Source: CAZEPJ01 sp964514105 (GTDB lineage: Bacteria > Desulfobacterota > Desulfocorpusculales > Desulfocorpusculum). From it: a stretch of 64,000 nucleotides of DNA. Location: the NCBI GenBank assembly GCA_964514105.1, contig CAZEPJ010000001.1:62001-126000 (forward strand). Reading direction: 5' to 3'. The position numbers and the translations under genes were made by a program. Shown here one piece after another: positions 8,684 through 17,552 of this stretch (position 1 is its first letter; every line of letters begins with the position of its first letter). The notes beneath the pieces are model-generated. The model searched no databases and was not told where the DNA came from. It worked only from the letters and a program-made list of their open reading frames with translations.

Positions 8684-8712
8684 ACTATCGCATTGTTCGG
8701 CCGCGGGCTCAA
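8684..8712 (-). promoter_or_regulatory. Possible promoter for ferredoxin-AOR-lyase genes
   Basis: Read on the minus strand, TTGAGC (8712-8707) and GATAGT (8689-8684) are 17 bases apart, in the 148-base gap between tctA and the ferredoxin gene. It would allow the three catabolic genes to be transcribed apart from the transporter. Sequence match is moderate. Confidence 0.4.
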
Positions 8713-8748
8713 GGGCAAAGGCGGCCAAGGCGGGCGGGTCCACCCCCG

Positions 8749-10251
8749 TCATCCGTGCGCAAGGCGGCGGCTTCGCCAGAGGAAGACGATGGGGCTTAGC
8801 CAGAGGAACAGGGTCACTACCCCCAGACAGGCGCTCACCGGCCTGGAGAAGAACGCCGTCAGATCCCCCTGGCTCTTGATCATGGAGATCATGAAGGAGT
8901 CCTCGACCATCCTCCCCAGGACCAAGCCCAGGACCGCGGGGGCCACGGGGATGTCGTTGGCCTCCATGAGGAACGCCAGGACGCCGGTGGCCAGCATGAT
9001 CCCCACGTCGAATGTGGAGTTGTTGATGGCGTACGATCCCACGATGCAGAACATGAGGATGATGGGCATGAGCACGTTTCGGGGGAGCCGCAGCATCTGG
9101 CAGCAGGCCTTGATGGCCAGGTAGCCCAGGGGGATCAGGAGAAGGTTGGAGAGGATAAAGGCGATGTACACCGCGTAGAGGATCTCCGGAGTTCGCTCGA
9201 AGATCATGGGCCCCGGGCGGACGCCCTTCATGAAGAGCACGCCGATGACGATGGCCGTGATGGAATCCCCGGGGATGCCGAACACCAGGGCGGGGACCCA
9301 TGCGCCACCCAGGGCCGCGTTGTTGGCGGTGCCGGCATCCACGATTCCCTCGATGTGGCCGGTTCCGAACTTTTCGGGCTCCTTGGAGAAGCGTTTGGCC
9401 AGGCCATAGGTGATCCAGGCCGCGATGTCGGCCCCGGCCCCCGGGAGGATGCCGATGAAGGTGCCGATGGCCCCCGATCGGACCACGTTGACCTTGTATT
9501 TCCGGAGGGTGCGCCACATCCCCGAGTAGATGTGGAAGGTCTTGACCTCGCAGACCATGGCGCCCAGGCCCGCTGCGGAGACGTTGCGCATGACCTCGGA
9601 GAGGCCGAACATCCCGATCATGGCCGGAATGAAGTCGATGCCGTTGAGCAGCTGGACGCTGCCCAGGGTGAACCGGGGGTAGCCGAACGTCTCGGACAGG
9701 CCCACCGTGGCCATGAACAGCCCGATCAGGAGAGAGACCAGGCCATTGAGCAACGAGCGCTGGGTCACCAGGACCGCGCAGCTCAATCCGATGCACCCCA
9801 GCCAGAAGTACTCGAAGCTGGTGAACTTCATGGCCACCTCGGCCAGCATGGGGGCCAGGACGATGAGGACTGCGGCCCCCATGAGGCCGCCGATGACCGA
9901 GAAGAAGACGTCCACGCCCAGGACGTAGCTGGCCTGCCCCTTCTGGGTCATGGCGTACGAGTCTTCCACGTAGGCGGCAGACGAAGGGGTACCAGGGATG
10001 CGGACCAGCGCCGCCGGGATGTCTCCGGCGAAGATGGCCATGGCCTCCATGGTCACAATGGCTGCCAGGGCCGGCACCGGGTCCATGAAGAAGGTGACGG
10101 GCACGAGCAGGGCGGTGGCCATGGTGGCCGTGAGACCCGGGATGGAGCCCACGAAAAGCCCGTACACCGCGGACAGGAGGATGACCAGGAGCACATACGG
10201 CTGGGCCATCAGGGCCACTGCAGTGCAGACGTTCTCCAGCATGGTCACCAA
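8749..10251 (-). CDS. tctA: Tripartite tricarboxylate transporter permease, TctA family
   Basis: The large membrane subunit (500 residues, about 12 membrane segments) of a tripartite tricarboxylate transporter. Family hallmarks visible are the early GLFVGSIPGLTATMATALL segment and the mirrored later GILPGAGADIAAWITYG segment, each around a glycine-proline turn. These secondary carriers take up carboxylates using an ion gradient, with a periplasmic binding protein delivering the substrate. It overlaps tctB by 7 bases, so translation is coupled. The substrate is not readable from sequence; the neighbouring lyase and AOR suggest a sugar acid or related carboxylate. Confidence 0.92.
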   Translation of the reverse strand: MVTMLENVCTAVALMAQPYVLLVILLSAVYGLFVGSIPGLTATMATALLVPVTFFMDPVPALAAIVTMEAMAIFAGDIPAALVRIPGTPSSAAYVEDSYAMTQKGQASYVLGVDVFFSVIGGLMGAAVLIVLAPMLAEVAMKFTSFEYFWLGCIGLSCAVLVTQRSLLNGLVSLLIGLFMATVGLSETFGYPRFTLGSVQLLNGIDFIPAMIGMFGLSEVMRNVSAAGLGAMVCEVKTFHIYSGMWRTLRKYKVNVVRSGAIGTFIGILPGAGADIAAWITYGLAKRFSKEPEKFGTGHIEGIVDAGTANNAALGGAWVPALVFGIPGDSITAIVIGVLFMKGVRPGPMIFERTPEILYAVYIAFILSNLLLIPLGYLAIKACCQMLRLPRNVLMPIILMFCIVGSYAINNSTFDVGIMLATGVLAFLMEANDIPVAPAVLGLVLGRMVEDSFMISMIKSQGDLTAFFSRPVSACLGVVTLFLWLSPIVFLWRSRRLAHG

Positions 10252-10703
10252 CCCCAGAGGCCCCAGGGCAGGGGGACCCGGAGCATCTTGCCGAAGAGCA
10301 GGTAGATGCCTGCGGTGACGAAAAACGCCATGAGGAGGCTCCAGAGGGTGCCCACCCGAAGCCCCTTCATCATGACCGCGAGGAGGAGAGAGGAGGTGAT
10401 CAGAAAGCCCAGGGGCTCGGCGAGCACGATGTACGCGACCGGGGCCAGGAGGACCAGGGGGATGTTGGCGCGCCCCAGCCCTCCCACGGCCCCGCCGTCC
10501 ACCTTGAAGAAACGCTCACCCCGCCGCACCCCCCGGATTACCAGGCCGACGCCGGCCAGGATCATGAGCACGGCCAGCACGCTGGGATACGCCGCAGGGC
10601 CCGGATGTCCCGGCTCCAGGGCCGGGAACTTGCGCATGTGAAGGAGCGCCCCCGCGCTGACCAGGATGAGGAAGGTTCCGATGGCCGAGTCACTGAACCG
10701 CAT
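10245..10703 (-). CDS. tctB: Tripartite tricarboxylate transporter small permease, TctB family
   Basis: The small membrane subunit of 152 residues with four predicted membrane segments: one near the N-terminus after MRFSDSAIGTFLIL, one around the AYPSVLAVLMILAGVGLVI segment, and a pair in the C-terminal half (IPLVLLAPVAYIVL and later FFVTAGIYLLFGK). This is the usual TctB architecture. It lies between tctC and tctA and overlaps tctA by 7 bases. The 75-base gap before it holds a long perfect hairpin that may lower its expression relative to the binding protein. Confidence 0.88.
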   Translation of the reverse strand: MRFSDSAIGTFLILVSAGALLHMRKFPALEPGHPGPAAYPSVLAVLMILAGVGLVIRGVRRGERFFKVDGGAVGGLGRANIPLVLLAPVAYIVLAEPLGFLITSSLLLAVMMKGLRVGTLWSLLMAFFVTAGIYLLFGKMLRVPLPWGLWGW

Positions 10704-10718
10704 CTGACCTCAAGGCCT

Positions 10719-10769
10719 GCGGCGTCCCTTCCCCCCCGCCCGCCGGCGGAGTCGGCGAAGGGACGCCGC
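10719..10769 (-). other. Intercistronic hairpin between tctC and tctB
   Basis: Bases 10719-10731 and 10757-10769 are perfectly complementary over 13 bp, enclosing a C/G-rich loop. No T run follows on the minus strand, so it is not a classical terminator. Position directly after the binding-protein gene fits a 3' end-protecting or attenuating structure that gives more tctC than tctBA transcript. Confidence 0.7.
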
Positions 10770-10778
10770 CATGGAGGC

Positions 10779-11750
10779 TCACTTGGCGATGCCGGCCGCC
10801 TTCATGACCTCCCCGTTCTCCTTGTCGGCGGCGGCCAGGGCCTGGGCAAAGGCCTTGGCGTCCAGGTAGTAGATGCCGAAGCCACGGCTTTCCATGAACT
10901 CCACGAATTCCTTGCTCTTGACGACCTTGTCCATGGCCTTTTCGAGAACGGCCACCACGGCCGGCGGCGTCCCCTTGGGGGCCGCCACCCCGCGCCATGC
11001 CCCGCAGGTCCAGTTGATGCCCAGCTCCTTGAGGGTGGGCACGTCGGGGAACTTGGGGTCCCGCTTGTCCGCCATGATGGCCAGGGGCCTCACCTTCTTG
11101 GCCTCGATGAGGGTGGCCGCCTCGGGGAGGGAACAGGTGCTCATGTCAATGCCGCCGGCGACCATGTCCTGCAGGGCCGGGGCCGCACCCTTGCTGGGGA
11201 TCCACTGAATGGCCGTGGCAGGGAGGCCCACCGCCTTGAGCCAGCCGCCCATGGCCAGATGCCAGATCCCGCCCAGCCCCGTGCCCGAGTTCTTGAGCTT
11301 GCCCGGGTTCTCCCGGACGTATTTCTCCAGATCCTTATAGGTCTTCCACGGGGAATCCGCCAGCACGTTGATGCCCGCGGGGTCGAAGTTCACCATGCAG
11401 ATGGGGGTGATGTCCTTGTACGTCAGTTCGGTGAGGCCCATCCAGTGCATCATGGTCAACTCCACCGTGGGCATGCCGATGGTGTACCCGTCTGGCTTCT
11501 CCGTGGCGATGGCCGTGTGCCCCACGGCGCCGCTGCCGCCGGTCTTGTTCACCACGTTGACCGGCTGCTTGAGCTCCTTCTCCAGCAAGGTGGCGATAAT
11601 GCGAGAGACCGCATCGGTGCCCCCTCCGGCCCCCCAGGGACAGACAAAGGAGATGGGACGAGTGGGATAGTCCGCGGCCATGGCGGGGGCCGCCCCCGCA
11701 CAGACGGACAGGACGACTGCCAGCATCCGTGCAACCTTCATTCTTCTCAT
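10779..11750 (-). CDS. tctC: Tripartite tricarboxylate transporter substrate-binding protein, TctC family
   Basis: A periplasmic binding protein of 323 residues. It starts with a Sec signal peptide (basic MRRMKVAR, hydrophobic core, cleavage near AMA-ADYP). The mature protein opens with YPTRPISFVCPWGAGGGTDAVSR, the standard TctC ligand-loop sequence, and has the INVLADSPWKTYKDL block. It captures an organic acid and hands it to TctBA. It is the first gene of the minus-strand cluster, facing the sugar kinase gene across a 319-base divergent gap. Ligand unknown. Confidence 0.92.
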   Translation of the reverse strand: MRRMKVARMLAVVLSVCAGAAPAMAADYPTRPISFVCPWGAGGGTDAVSRIIATLLEKELKQPVNVVNKTGGSGAVGHTAIATEKPDGYTIGMPTVELTMMHWMGLTELTYKDITPICMVNFDPAGINVLADSPWKTYKDLEKYVRENPGKLKNSGTGLGGIWHLAMGGWLKAVGLPATAIQWIPSKGAAPALQDMVAGGIDMSTCSLPEAATLIEAKKVRPLAIMADKRDPKFPDVPTLKELGINWTCGAWRGVAAPKGTPPAVVAVLEKAMDKVVKSKEFVEFMESRGFGIYYLDAKAFAQALAAADKENGEVMKAAGIAK

Positions 11751-11966
11751 GGCTCATCCTCCCTTTTCCATATTGTGGTGTGGACCTGCCATCATCCAGC
11801 CCGCGTGGTGCCCTTGCCCGAAGGCCCAAGGGCCCCGCGCCACGCTTTCGTCGGGCCGCGAATCCATTGACGAAAGGGTTGTAGCAGAAAAAACGCCCCG
11901 TGTCGACCCCCAAGGTCCCGGTGTGGAGAAGGAGGCCGTCCCCTCCGGCTGGTCCGGCCGGGGGAG

Positions 11967-11995
11967 TTGACGCGCCCCGGCCCGAACGGTATATG
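11967..11995 (+). promoter_or_regulatory. Promoter for the KDG kinase/KDPG aldolase genes; divergent gap
   Basis: TTGACG at 11967-11972 and TATATG at 11990-11995 are 17 bases apart, 75 bases before the kinase start. The whole divergent gap between tctC and the kinase (11751-12069) contains no credible gene. It should also hold the tctC promoter on the minus strand, which I could not pin down. Confidence 0.5.
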
Positions 11996-12069
11996 ACAAT
12001 GGGTTCCACCCCGACACAGGTGGATGCTCGCGCATGGCGCGGTCGTGAGGGCGCGGAAGGGGGGACGAG

Positions 12070-13062
12070 ATGACGCCGTACGACGTGGTGACCTTCGGGG
12101 AGGCCATGGTCCGGCTGTCGCCGCCGGGGTTCCAGCGGGTCGAGCAGGCCCGCAGCCTGGATGTGGAGGTAGGGGGGGCGGAGCTCAACGTGGCCGTGGG
12201 GATGGTGAGGCTGGGGCTGCGGGGCGCATGGATCTCCAAGCTCCCGGAGAATCCCCTGGGGCGATTGATCGGCGGGCGGGCCCGGGCCACGGGCGTGGAC
12301 TGCTCCCACATCATCTGGACCCCCCGGGGGCGTGCCGGGCTCTACTTCTTCGAGTTCGGGGCATCGCCCCGGCCGTCCAGCGTGCTTTACGACCGCGCCG
12401 GTTCGGCCATGAGCACCATCGGGCCCGGGGAGATCCCCTGGGTCGAGATCCTCCGAGGGGCGCGCCATTTCCACGTCACCGGGATCACCCCGGCCCTGAG
12501 CCCATCGGCGGCCCAAGCCACCCTGGAGGCCCTCAATGCCGCCAGGGCCGCCGGCTGCACGGTTTCGTACGACATCAACTACCGGCAGAAGCTCTGGGAG
12601 CCCGGGGAGGCCCGGCGGGTCCAGGAGCCGCTGCTGGCCCACGTGGACATCCTGTTCACCAACGAGCACGACCCGCGCGTGGTCCTGGAGGCGGCGGCGG
12701 GCGATCCCGGGGAACTGGCCGGGGAGCTGGCTCGGCGGTACGGCTTGCGCATCGTGGCCGTAACCGTCAAGACCGGGCGCACCCTGTGGAGGGACCAATG
12801 GACGGCCGTGGCGTACGGGGACGGGGCCGTCTTTCGCGATGGAACGTACGACGTGGAGATCGTGGATCGCCTCGGCGCCGGGGATGCTTTCGCAGCCGGG
12901 TTTCTGGCCGTTTGGCTGAGAACAAGGGATGTGGCCCGGGCTCTTCGCTGGGGCAACGCCCTGGCCGCCCTCAAACACACCTTCCCGGGGGACTTCGCCT
13001 GGGCGAGCCCCACGGACGTGGAGGACGTCCTTTCGGGGGCAGGACCCCGGCTCTCCAGATAG
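12070..13062 (+). CDS. PfkB-family sugar kinase, probable 2-keto-3-deoxygluconate kinase
   Basis: A ribokinase/PfkB-fold kinase of 330 residues. It has the N-terminal substrate-binding GGAELNVAVGMVRLGL, the NEHD segment and the C-terminal GAGDAFAAGF motif, whose Asp is the catalytic base and whose glycines form the anion hole. The opening (YDVVTFGEAMVRLSP) and the next gene, a KDPG aldolase 11 bases downstream, favour 2-keto-3-deoxygluconate kinase: KDG plus ATP to KDPG. Together they form the lower part of a semi-phosphorylative Entner-Doudoroff route. The start ATG follows a GGGACGAG site. A fructokinase-type activity cannot be excluded by eye. Confidence 0.82.
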   Translation: MTPYDVVTFGEAMVRLSPPGFQRVEQARSLDVEVGGAELNVAVGMVRLGLRGAWISKLPENPLGRLIGGRARATGVDCSHIIWTPRGRAGLYFFEFGASPRPSSVLYDRAGSAMSTIGPGEIPWVEILRGARHFHVTGITPALSPSAAQATLEALNAARAAGCTVSYDINYRQKLWEPGEARRVQEPLLAHVDILFTNEHDPRVVLEAAAGDPGELAGELARRYGLRIVAVTVKTGRTLWRDQWTAVAYGDGAVFRDGTYDVEIVDRLGAGDAFAAGFLAVWLRTRDVARALRWGNALAALKHTFPGDFAWASPTDVEDVLSGAGPRLSR

Positions 13063-13073
13063 GGGTGGCGACC

Positions 13074-13724
13074 ATGACCGCACGGGATGCAGTGCAGTGG
13101 CTCACGGCGGAAGGTTTGATTCCGGTCATCCGCGTGGACAGACTCGAGGCTGCGCTGAAAGCGGCGCAGGCCCTGCGGGGGGGCGGGGCCTCGGTGCTCG
13201 AGGTCACCATGAGCGTGCCCGGGGCCCTGGAGGTCATCGGGGAGCTGGCCCGCGGGCTGGGTCAAGATGTGCTTCTGGGAGCCGGGTCGATCGTGGATCC
13301 TCAGACCGCCGGCGCAGCGTTGTCCGCGGGGGCCCGGTTCATCGTGAGCCCGATTCTGAATCGCAATGTGATCCGCTTGTGTGTCCAGCGATCTGTGGCG
13401 GTCATCCCCGGCGCCATGACCCCCACCGAGATCGTCACGGCCTGGCGATGGGGGGCCAGCCTTGTCAAGGTCTTCCCGGCGGCCCAGCTGGGGGGGGCCG
13501 CGTACATCCGAGCCCTCCGGGGCCCGCTGCCCCAGATCCCCCTGGTGCCCACGGGGGGCGTCACCCTGGAATCGGTCCCGGCTTACATCCAAGCCGGCGC
13601 CGCAGCACTGGGGGTCGGGGGCGAACTGGTGGACAAGGCCGCCCTGGCCCGAGGGGCGTTGGCCGTCGTATCCGAGAAGACCGCGGCGTATCTCCAGGCC
13701 ATCCGCGCAGCCCGGGGGGGCTGA
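13074..13724 (+). CDS. eda: 2-keto-3-deoxy-6-phosphogluconate aldolase
   Basis: A class I aldolase of 216 residues, the typical Eda length. Glu43 in VLEVTM and Lys132 in LVKVFPAA match the acid/base and Schiff-base residues; PGAMTPTE and PTGGV bind the substrate. It cleaves KDPG to pyruvate and glyceraldehyde-3-phosphate (the KDPGal version is also possible). It begins 11 bases after the kinase stop behind GGGGTGG, so the two genes form an operon. The converging dehydratase gene on the other strand makes the same class of 2-keto-3-deoxy acids. Confidence 0.9.
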   Translation: MTARDAVQWLTAEGLIPVIRVDRLEAALKAAQALRGGGASVLEVTMSVPGALEVIGELARGLGQDVLLGAGSIVDPQTAGAALSAGARFIVSPILNRNVIRLCVQRSVAVIPGAMTPTEIVTAWRWGASLVKVFPAAQLGGAAYIRALRGPLPQIPLVPTGGVTLESVPAYIQAGAAALGVGGELVDKAALARGALAVVSEKTAAYLQAIRAARGG

Positions 13725-13747
13725 GAACCAGCCCCGGTTTCCCCCCG

Positions 13748-15421
13748 TCACTCGAACCGATGGCGGATGATGGCCCCTTTGTCGGCGGATTCGGCCAGCC
13801 GGGCATACAGCGCCAGATACCCGCTTCTGAACTTGGGCACTGGCCGCCTCCATCGGGTCAGGCGATCCCGGATCTCTGCCTCCTCCACATGGAGTCGGAG
13901 ACTCCGGTTGGGGATGTCCACGGTCACCTCGTCGCCGTCCTGAACGATGGCGATGGGCCCCCCCTCGGCCGCCTCCGGGGAGACGTGGCCCACGAAGCAG
14001 CCGTTGTTGGTCCCTGAGAAGCGTCCGTCGGTGACCAGGGCCGTCTTCAGGGCCAATCCCCTCCCGTAAAGGAGCTTCATGGCCGTGTACATCTCCCGCA
14101 TGCCCGGGCCTCCCTTGGGGCCTTCGTATCGGATGACCACCACCTCCCCCGCCCGGACCCTGCCCTCGAGGATGGCCTCGTTGGCGGCCTCCTCGGAATC
14201 GAAGCAGCGGGCCCGGCCCGTGAAGACGTGCATCTGGGGGGCGATGGCCGCGGGCTTGGTGATGGCGGTGTTTGGGGCGAGGTTGCCCCGAAGTACAGCG
14301 AGCCCCCCCTCGCGGCTCCACGGGTCGGAGGCGGGGCGTATGATGCGCCCGTCCAGGATCCGGGCGTGGGCCACGTTCTCCGCCGCGCTCTTCCCCGTGA
14401 CGGTCATGGCGTCACCGTGGAGGAGGGGGAGGATCTCCTTCATCACCGCGGGCACGCCCCCGGCAGCGTGGAAGTCCGGGACGTTGAGGGGGGCGGCGGG
14501 GTTCATCTTGGCGATGTGGGGGGTGCTTCGGCACAGCGACTCGAATTGATCCATATCCAGGTCGCACGCCGCCTCGTACCCGATGGCCGGCAGGTGCAAC
14601 GCCACGTTGGTGGAGCCACCCACGGCCGTGCTGACCCGGATGGCGTTTTCCAACCCCTTGCGGTTGATGATCTGCCGGGCGGTGATACCGCGGCGAAAGA
14701 GCTCCACCACCTGTCGGCCCGATTCCTGGGCGGATCGGAGCCGGTGGGCCTGGGTGGCGGGAATGGTGGCGCTCCACGGGAGGGACATGCCCATGGCCTC
14801 GGCCACGCAGCACATGGTGTTGGCCGTCCCGAAGAAGGAGCATGAGCCGCAAGTGGGTGCGGCGCAGTCCTCCAGGCGCTGATACTCCTCCAGGGTGATC
14901 CTTCCAGCCTTGAGCATGCCCATGGCCTCGGTGATGGAGGTGGTGTCCGAGGCCCGGCCGTCGAACTCACAGCCCCCCTCCATGGGTCCTCCCGCCACCA
15001 AGATGGCCGGCAGATCCAGGCGGGCTGCGGCCATGAGCATACCGGGGACGATCTTGTCGCACGAGCCCAGGAGCACCACGGCATCCAGCCGGTGGGCCTC
15101 GATCATCATCTCGATGTCGTGGGCGATGAGGTCCCGCGTGGGAAGGATGCAGTGCATCCCCTCATGGCCCTGGGCGATGCCGTCGCATGCGGCGATGACC
15201 CCGAACTCCACGGGGGTGCCTCCGGCCTGCCGGATCCCCTGTTGGACATACTCCGAGACAAGATCCAGGTTGTAGTGGCCCGGAACCACTCGGTTCCAGG
15301 AATTGGCGATGCCGATGAGCGGGCGCTCCAGGTCATAATCGCTGAACCCCATGGACTTGTACAGGGCCCGATGCATGGACCAGTCGGGCTGCCTCAATAT
15401 CTCCTTGCTTCGCCACTTCAT
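13748..15421 (-). CDS. IlvD/Edd family dehydratase
   Basis: A 557-residue iron-sulfur dehydratase. Cysteine motifs typical of the family are visible: IAACDGIAQGHEGM, LLGSCDKIVPGM and APTCGSCSFFGTANTM, with GRFSGTNNG near the C-terminus. The family includes dihydroxy-acid dehydratase (valine and isoleucine synthesis), 6-phosphogluconate dehydratase and sugar-acid dehydratases such as xylonate or gluconate dehydratase. No other ilv genes are nearby, while KDG kinase and KDPG aldolase are immediately adjacent, so a sugar-acid dehydratase producing 2-keto-3-deoxy acids is favoured. ATG 15421 has a strong AAGGAGG; the upstream extension of the frame is not used. Confidence 0.85.
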   Translation of the reverse strand: MKWRSKEILRQPDWSMHRALYKSMGFSDYDLERPLIGIANSWNRVVPGHYNLDLVSEYVQQGIRQAGGTPVEFGVIAACDGIAQGHEGMHCILPTRDLIAHDIEMMIEAHRLDAVVLLGSCDKIVPGMLMAAARLDLPAILVAGGPMEGGCEFDGRASDTTSITEAMGMLKAGRITLEEYQRLEDCAAPTCGSCSFFGTANTMCCVAEAMGMSLPWSATIPATQAHRLRSAQESGRQVVELFRRGITARQIINRKGLENAIRVSTAVGGSTNVALHLPAIGYEAACDLDMDQFESLCRSTPHIAKMNPAAPLNVPDFHAAGGVPAVMKEILPLLHGDAMTVTGKSAAENVAHARILDGRIIRPASDPWSREGGLAVLRGNLAPNTAITKPAAIAPQMHVFTGRARCFDSEEAANEAILEGRVRAGEVVVIRYEGPKGGPGMREMYTAMKLLYGRGLALKTALVTDGRFSGTNNGCFVGHVSPEAAEGGPIAIVQDGDEVTVDIPNRSLRLHVEEAEIRDRLTRWRRPVPKFRSGYLALYARLAESADKGAIIRHRFE

Positions 15422-15619
15422 TGGGGATCCTCCTTGGATTGAAGTACCATTCTGGTTGCATCCTGCGGAGTCATGCATGGCAATGATGCGACGGCAGCCC
15501 CATATCCGTACCCTTTGCCCACGGCCGCTCCCGGGCAACGGGATCCGGGACAGAGGGCTGCCGCCTCAGGCGTGGCTCTCCATGACGGTATTGGCAGGCC
15601 GGCCACACATCGTCAGCCC

Positions 15620-16876
15620 TCAGAAGGGGAGCAGGTCGCCCACGTCGTCGAACGCCATGTCGCATGCGGGTTCCTCGACCGTGAGGTCCTCCCGGCCTTG
15701 CATCTCCTCGAGATAGGCCTCCGAAACCATCACCTCGGCCAGGTCGATGGTGCTGCGGATGCGGATCACCCGGGCGTCCTCGGGCCGGATGTATCCGATG
15801 GTCTGCAGGGCTTCCTCCAAAGCCACGCGGTCCGTCTGGAATCCGATGGGGACCGCGGCCAGATACGGGCGGTTTCCCGTCATGGTGTTGATCCGGGTGA
15901 TCTCTGGATCGATCTTCCCGATCAACCTGGCGTGGGCGTATTCCGCGAATCCGACCCCGGTGGCGTTCCCCTTGGTCTCGGGAGTCAGATCGCGGACATA
16001 GATGCGGGTGACCTTGGGGTATTCGTCCGGGGCGGCATAATGGACGTAGTACTTCCGGCCGATGACGTTGCTGTCCATGCCGGTCCCGCTGATGTTCTTG
16101 CCCATCTGGTCCACGATGAGGAGATCCACGCGCTGGAAAGGAAGCCGGGGGAGCCACTTGCGGGCCATCACCAACAGCTCCTTTTCCCGCTCCAGAAACC
16201 GGGGCGGCTCCAACGCCTCGATGAACGCCGGCTCGTGGGCGGCGTTCTCCAGGATGGCGAGTCCGAGGAGTATCCTGCACTTCTCAATGACCGTCTGGGC
16301 GACCGATCGGATGATGTGGTCGAAACTGTAATGAACGAAGGCCTGATGGTAGACCTTGGCCCCCTCGTGCTTTCCCAGGCCGATGAGCATCATCTTGTGG
16401 AGGCCGCTCTCGATCTCCCCCGTGAAGTCGGTGTGCGGACGCACCCGCCCCACCACCAGGACGTGGTCCGCCTCGTGGGCGCACTTGTCGAAGAAGACGG
16501 GGATGCCGTCCTCGGTGGTCCCGACCTGCACGACCTCCATGGAGGCCCGGATGGGGGCGCCGGTATAGGACTCGGTGACCCCGTATCCCTCGACGATGGC
16601 CCTTTGGCCCTGGGCGGTCCCTCCGCCATGGCTGCCCATGGCCGGGACGATGAACGGGTGTGCCCCCCGGGCCTTCACTTCCTCCACCAGGCTGCGGATG
16701 ATGAGCGCGATTTGGGCGATGCCCCGGCTTCCCACGGGGATGGCCACGGACTGTCCCGGTCGGATCCGGTGGAAGGCGGACTGCGTCGCGAGGGTCTGGC
16801 GGACCGCTGCCGCCACGTCGGCCACACGCGGGGCCTCAAAGCGCTGGGCAATGCGCAACATCCTGGGGTACGGCAT
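15620..16876 (-). CDS. LarA-like (DUF2088) protein
   Basis: A 418-residue protein of the lactate-racemase LarA-like superfamily. It carries the SHGGGTAQGQRAIVEGYG block and a later KNISGTGMDSNVIGR segment. True LarA uses a nickel-pincer cofactor to racemise lactate; relatives act on other 2-hydroxy acids or are uncharacterised. No larB/C/E cofactor genes are in the window, so lactate racemisation is not implied. ATG 16876 has GGAGGA upstream; an earlier ATG at 16915 does not. It is upstream of and co-directional with the sugar-acid dehydratase, 198 bases away, so a 2-hydroxy sugar acid is a reasonable substrate guess. Confidence 0.72.
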   Translation of the reverse strand: MPYPRMLRIAQRFEAPRVADVAAAVRQTLATQSAFHRIRPGQSVAIPVGSRGIAQIALIIRSLVEEVKARGAHPFIVPAMGSHGGGTAQGQRAIVEGYGVTESYTGAPIRASMEVVQVGTTEDGIPVFFDKCAHEADHVLVVGRVRPHTDFTGEIESGLHKMMLIGLGKHEGAKVYHQAFVHYSFDHIIRSVAQTVIEKCRILLGLAILENAAHEPAFIEALEPPRFLEREKELLVMARKWLPRLPFQRVDLLIVDQMGKNISGTGMDSNVIGRKYYVHYAAPDEYPKVTRIYVRDLTPETKGNATGVGFAEYAHARLIGKIDPEITRINTMTGNRPYLAAVPIGFQTDRVALEEALQTIGYIRPEDARVIRIRSTIDLAEVMVSEAYLEEMQGREDLTVEEPACDMAFDDVGDLLPF

Positions 16877-16984
16877 GGGTTCCTCCGGCAATGAATGGTA
16901 AGGAAGGGAATTCAATCCCGCTGTCCCGGGCGCGGTGCCGGCAGCCCGGCGTCAGGCCGACGGACCGTCCAGCAGGTCCCCTCG

Positions 16985-17013
16985 ATAGTATGACAATCCT
17001 CCGGCCTTGGCAA
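16985..17013 (-). promoter_or_regulatory. Sigma-70-type promoter for the LarA-like gene
   Basis: On the minus strand TTGCCA (17013-17008) and TACTAT (16990-16985) are 17 bases apart, about 110 bases before the ATG at 16876. This is a good match and probably drives the LarA-like gene and possibly the dehydratase. Confidence 0.55.
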
Positions 17014-17313
17014 CGGCGAGGGCGGTCCCATATCCTTTCCGTGGCGGATGGCTGGTGAGCGTGACGGGGCCATCTCCGTGCGCTCGACGCCTTCACGATC
17101 ACCCCCTGACAGCTCGCAGCCCGGCCAACGGCGGGGTTGCCCCCTTCCGTCACAGGCAGGATCTCCCTCGTTCAAGGGCGAAGTCCCGCCTTTGGCGAGG
17201 CTGCCTGCTCGCTTGTCATGGGCGCCCCGTCGCGCTGCTGCCGACGCAGGGCTCCGGGACTGGGGACTGCCCTCGTACCTGACGGGCTTCCTGGGGGCGG
17301 CAGGTGACGTCCC

Positions 17314-17343
17314 TTGACAAATCCAAGTCGTTGTAAGTATGTT
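17314..17343 (+). promoter_or_regulatory. Promoter upstream of the sugar ABC operon
   Basis: A perfect TTGACA at 17314-17319 is followed after 18 bases by TATGTT at 17338-17343. The 5' leader to the binding-protein ATG would be about 200 bases. The -10 is moderate. Confidence 0.45.
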
Positions 17344-17552
17344 CGTGGCACGCGCGCGGTTGAAGCGACCCGTTCCTCGTCCATCAGCCCCTTTGCTTCC
17401 GAGCGAGCTGTCAAGGCGCGTGCATTCATCCTCCGTCAGTTCAACGGACGCGCGAGGCGTCGTTGGCCCCCCGGCCGCTTGGGAAGGGAGGTGGACCAGG
17501 GCCTCGGGGGGCCATGGAAACAACCTCAAACAACTCCAGGAGGTGAAGATCC

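Larger units (their letters stand above)
16877..17552. other. Long divergent intergenic region
   Basis: A 676-base stretch without a credible gene between the LarA-like gene (minus) and the sugar ABC binding-protein gene (plus). It holds one promoter in each direction. Short frames exist on both strands but lack ribosome-binding sites and have arginine/proline-rich shadow composition. I saw no tRNA, repeat array or riboswitch-like fold. Confidence 0.5.

Noticed and set aside
9355..10305. Plus-strand frame opposite tctA
   Set aside because: Gly/His/Asp-rich shadow; the minus strand carries a clear TctA protein.
17007..17429. Short frames on both strands in the gap before the sugar ABC operon
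   Set aside because: Arg/Pro/Gly-rich, no ribosome-binding sites and no protein-like pattern.
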